From Aphrophora alni (lineage: Eukaryota > Arthropoda > Insecta > Hemiptera > Aphrophoridae), in contig OY740773.1 in NCBI GenBank assembly GCA_963513935.1, positions 102,657,291 to 102,721,290 on the forward strand: a stretch of DNA of 64,000 bases, in the 5' to 3' direction. A model generated the notes under the pieces. That model searched no databases. It was not told the DNA's origin and worked only from the letters and a program-made list of their open reading frames with translations. Position 1 is the first letter of the stretch. Every line of letters begins with the position of its first letter. Shown in pieces: positions 60,429 through 64,000 of the stretch. The translations under genes and the position numbers were made by a program.

Positions 60429-61580
60429 TTTTTGGGTTAGGCTTAGAGCCTATTGATGTACCTAGTTAATTTAATTTTAGTACACTAAATCTGAACTACT
60501 AAAATTATTACTTAACTAAAAACAACATTTATAACACTTTAGTTATATTGGTATTAATGTCGGTCATTAAACTATTAACTTATTGATATTATCAACAATA
60601 ATATTACATTCTACAAGACTAGAAATATTTTCTCACTGTCACCGACAGCCGCAACAGCTGACTAGACTTTATCGAGAAACATCATAGATTAAGCTCTTTT
60701 TCCAAATCTTCTAAAAAATAGGGTTGGACATATAGTTTTTCCGAAATCCAATAGATGGTGCTGTATTCCAGTTAGTTATCTATGATAGGTACCAAACAAA
60801 GGATTCTGGGACTTTCGAATACGTAAATTGATCGAGTGAGAGTTGAGCAATTGCATTTTTTGTCAAAATAGAATGTGAAATTAAAATTAAATGTTATAAT
60901 TTAAATGTAATTAAAATAAACTCTTACATTAAATTTAATATTTGCCAGTTTTCCATAAATATTATTATTACCAGGAAATTTATCATTTTAATTACTGGTT
61001 GTCTCAGGTTATTAGTAGATTGTACATTAGCTGTCATGTATAATATAGTATTTTATAAAGTGTATGAATTATTAATTTTTTTCCAATGAATAAATTTAAT
61101 TGTAAAATTTTATACTATTATAGATTGTATGTGTAATAATTTACAGTAAACTTAAGATACATAATGTAATGTAATTTACAAATTATATATATATATTATA
61201 TATATATTGGTTAAAATATTATTAAATTTTATTCTTTCTTTCATTCTCAAAGAGTAGACCTAATCAACTAATCAATTAATATTATTTAATTCACTTCAGT
61301 AAAATAAAATTGCATGAAAAACATTTCAATTTGATGTTAAATAATATAGATATAGTGTTACGTTTTTCGCAATATTTATAGTGTTTTATTTCAAAACATA
61401 GTCTTTAGAGTGCTGCTATACGGCAAAAATTGTAAACTGTTTGAATTTTATAAAATGATTTTAAAAAGTTTAGTAATGTTACATTTCCGATTGCGTGGTT
61501 AGCGGCTATACCGCACAACGCAGAGCTGAGAGCTATAGGTGGTTTGGTTAAGAATATTAGATGAGAATTTATTCATTGAA
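60429..61580. other. upstream flank of the phospholipase gene
   Basis: Should contain its promoter and 5' UTR. The stretch 60640-60830 is less AT-rich than its surroundings. I could not identify a TATA box or initiator with confidence. Confidence 0.4.
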
Positions 61581-61628
61581 ATGTCTCCAAAATTATACCC
61601 ATTTGAGACAATGAGGCAGGAATTTCTG
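61581..61628 (+). CDS. possible first coding exon of a divergent gene
   Basis: ATG opens 16 codons (MSPKLYPFETMRQEFL) and is followed exactly by a good donor, CTG|GTAAGC. It lies 1.15 kb from the phospholipase start on the opposite strand, as in a head-to-head gene pair. I do not recognise the peptide and found no second exon in the window. Chance is quite possible. Confidence 0.3.
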
Positions 61629-61951
61629 GTAAGCATTTATGTTTTGAGTAATCCCAAATTATAAATCAGTATTCCATTCATATTTTTGACAACAAATGTT
61701 ACTATTGACTGTCAAATAGAACATAACCTAAATCATAATATTTGTTACCTATAAACCTGTCTCGATTGTAAATTGTAATTTTTCAGAGAAACATTATTTA
61801 TTATTAAAAACATTATTTATTTGTAAGAAGTAATGTATGTTATAGACGATAAAAAAAATCCTGAAAATTAGCAGTTACCTTTATGTAAGCAAATACTAAC
61901 ATGTGAGAATAGTAAAATAAAGGACTTAAAATAATTATCTCTCTCCCCCCT

Positions 61952-61992
<41 letters not shown>

Positions 61993-63224
61993 CCTTCTCC
62001 TTCCTCCATATTTCACTATATCCATATATAACATATCCATGTTATAATTTTTTGAGACGTTTTGGATTATAATTTTGTTTTATTCCCTATCCTTTACCAC
62101 AACATTATCATGGATAAGTAAGAATTTACTGTATTTTATAGAAATTGGGGAAGTAAGAAGACTTTTTTGTTTTTCTATAAAGAAATTTAAAACAAATTCT
62201 GAACAATAAATTTGGGTAATATCAAAATTATCTAGAATGTAAAGCATCACACAATTCTTGACAAATATGTTGTATGGACCATTTTATAAAACTAATAGAA
62301 AACCACAACTCAAAACATCTGATAATTAAGAACATCTCAAGATTATACAAGCTTTGTCTGCAGTACTAAGCAAGCTTTGTAAAGTAAAAATGATTAAATA
62401 AGAAAAATAACTTATAATAATATAGACATAAATATTAAACAATATATATTTATAAAATAGCTATGTAGACTAAGACTAGTAGTTTTAAGGCGTGTGTTTA
62501 TTGTGATGAAATTTCTTTAAATAAGTTTTTTTTTTGCTTAACTTGTTTATTTAATGTCTATTAGACTAATGAAGACGGGAGGAGAGGGAACATAAAAAAA
62601 ACCTAACATTATCAATCAGGCTTGAATATGCGTAACCTTTGATGGTTCGGTAGTCTAAACTGTGATGAGATATGGGTATGTGTAAATCAACTGAGGCATT
62701 TTGTATGTAACCTTTTACTAGTGTGGTAAAAATCAATATTTATTCGGTATATTTTAAAAGTAGTGACCATTTAAAATTTGTAATGCCAGATATCTTGAAA
62801 ACCTATAATAGAGACAAACAATTTAGTTCTTATGTAAAATACGATAATATTGTCATTGTAACTGTACGCCAAAGGATAACCATGTTATCGATAAAATGAT
62901 AAAAAGATAATTTCTTGGTAATTTTCTACAACACCCAGAAGTTTATGAGACCACTTATTCCTTATTATTATTGAGTGAATATATATTATACCTCATGCAT
63001 AAAAGAAAAATTAAAACAAAGGAAGTTGTAGTCAATTACCAAACTAAAAGGTAACATAACAAGCAATGAGTTAATGGAATCTCAAATAAAAATATGAACA
63101 GTTACACCATAAAACTGCAATTTCTTTTAACAGAGCAATGTGTCTCCATCTTCCCCTATATAGATTGATTCCCCTATATTGATACATATCAGTTTAATAT
63201 TTAATTGCTTATATTTCATAATAG
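61629..63224. other. AT-rich non-coding DNA
   Basis: Contains a C and CT-rich low-complexity tract at 61938-61990. An ORF on the opposite strand there is low-complexity only. Confidence 0.55.
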
Positions 63225-63320
63225 AGTACAGCATGGTTCAATTGGTTAAGCTGTGTGAGTTGTTCAGCTTGTTAATCATCAAAGATTGTAAGGGTTCTAA
63301 CGAGACGCTGGCGTTATAGT
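63225..63320 (+). repeat. tRNA-like Pol III promoter, probable SINE head or tRNA relic
   Basis: TGGTTCAATTGG (63234-63245) fits the A box and GGTTCTAACG (63293-63302) fits a degenerate B box, at tRNA-like spacing. The 5' and 3' halves do not close into an acceptor stem, so a functional tRNA is unlikely. Confidence 0.4.
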
Positions 63321-64000
63321 TATTCTTGCATTATAATACCCCCCCCTCGTCTTTATTAGTTCAAGAGGCATAAATATATTTAAGCAATGAAATATACAGA
63401 AAAACCAGCAATGAAAACAAGTTTACAATTTGTTTTATTCTTAATTCTAACATGCGTTAAACTGCCTCAAATTTATTAAGTTTATTATATATATATATAT
63501 ATATATATATAGCCATTTAGCCCAACCTTTGTGATGATTATTTTAAAGTCCTTTTTTTACTATGCTCACATGTAATTTTTCAATAAAAAAGTGTATTCCG
63601 CATAAAATTACAATATTATTATTTTAAAATAAGGAATGTAGTGTACAAATTAACCACATTTTTTTAAAGTACATACTAGGCCTAATTTGGCTTACCTGAT
63701 AATTACAGTGATTTACATTATCGACTGAAAATTGTTGACTATTTATTTGACTGTTTGGTAATTGTTTACTTAAAGGTGGCTCTTAATTTTTGGGATTTTT
63801 TTAAATTCTCTACATACCTTACTTCTTAAGAATAAATAATATTCTCCTTGTGTCACTTTTTTTCACTGAAAAATCACTATCTAAAAGCTTTATACGTTAA
63901 GACATAATGGCAAATATTATCTAAGCAATTAGAATATTTGATGTCTTAAAACTAATGAAAGCTATGTGGTGGAAGAGAATAGCTGATGGTGAATGTGATA
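63321..64000. other. AT-rich non-coding DNA at the window end
   Basis: Includes a TA run at 63486-63511 and a poly-C run at about 63340-63346. No gene seen. Confidence 0.5.

Noticed and set aside
61840..62040. 66-codon ORF with RERERERGGGGG
   Set aside because: Translation of a CT/C low-complexity tract, not a gene.

Overview
The window is AT-rich eukaryotic DNA that reads as an arthropod, most likely insect, genome. The reasons are a large intron-split animal gene, insect-style transposons (Ty3/gypsy LTR element, pogo/Tigger, hAT, mariner, Jockey/I-like LINEs) and abundant microsatellites. I cannot name the species.

Layout. Positions 1-8907 hold a nearly complete Ty3/gypsy LTR retrotransposon on the minus strand. 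Its two LTRs look identical over the 946 bp that can be compared, it has intact gag and pol ORFs, and a GTTAAAC slippery heptamer lies in the gag-pol overlap. From 8908 to 22487 is gene-poor DNA with diverged repeats: a non-autonomous hAT-like element, a perfect-looking hairpin, tandem repeats and a decayed mariner copy.

From 22488 to 60428 one minus-strand host gene fills the window. I reconstructed 13 coding exons whose splice sites and phases all agree. They encode a 798-residue group VIA calcium-independent phospholipase A2 (iPLA2-VIA, PLA2G6 orthologue): an N-terminal region, ankyrin repeats and a patatin lipase domain with the GTSTG serine and the DGG aspartate. Only 2.4 kb of its 38 kb is coding. 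The introns carry a decayed mariner and a GC-rich block (intron 12), a jerky/Tigger pseudogene (intron 10), a Jockey-like LINE with a nested insertion (intron 9), a LINE tail and a MITE (intron 8), a mariner remnant (intron 7), a hAT element with an exact 8-bp target duplication (intron 6), an I-like LINE fragment and a large inverted repeat (intron 5), and an intact pogo-family transposon with a C-terminal PHD finger (intron 2).

The least expected signal is a set of hammerhead-ribozyme-like motifs in introns 9, 6, 5 and 2. Two pairs sit at mirrored positions in long inverted repeats (45921-46654 and 55001-55280). They resemble the ribozyme-bearing termini of Penelope-like elements, but no Penelope protein was seen. 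Beyond 60428 the window is mostly non-coding; a possible first exon of a divergent gene lies at 61581-61628 and a tRNA-like Pol III promoter at 63225-63320.
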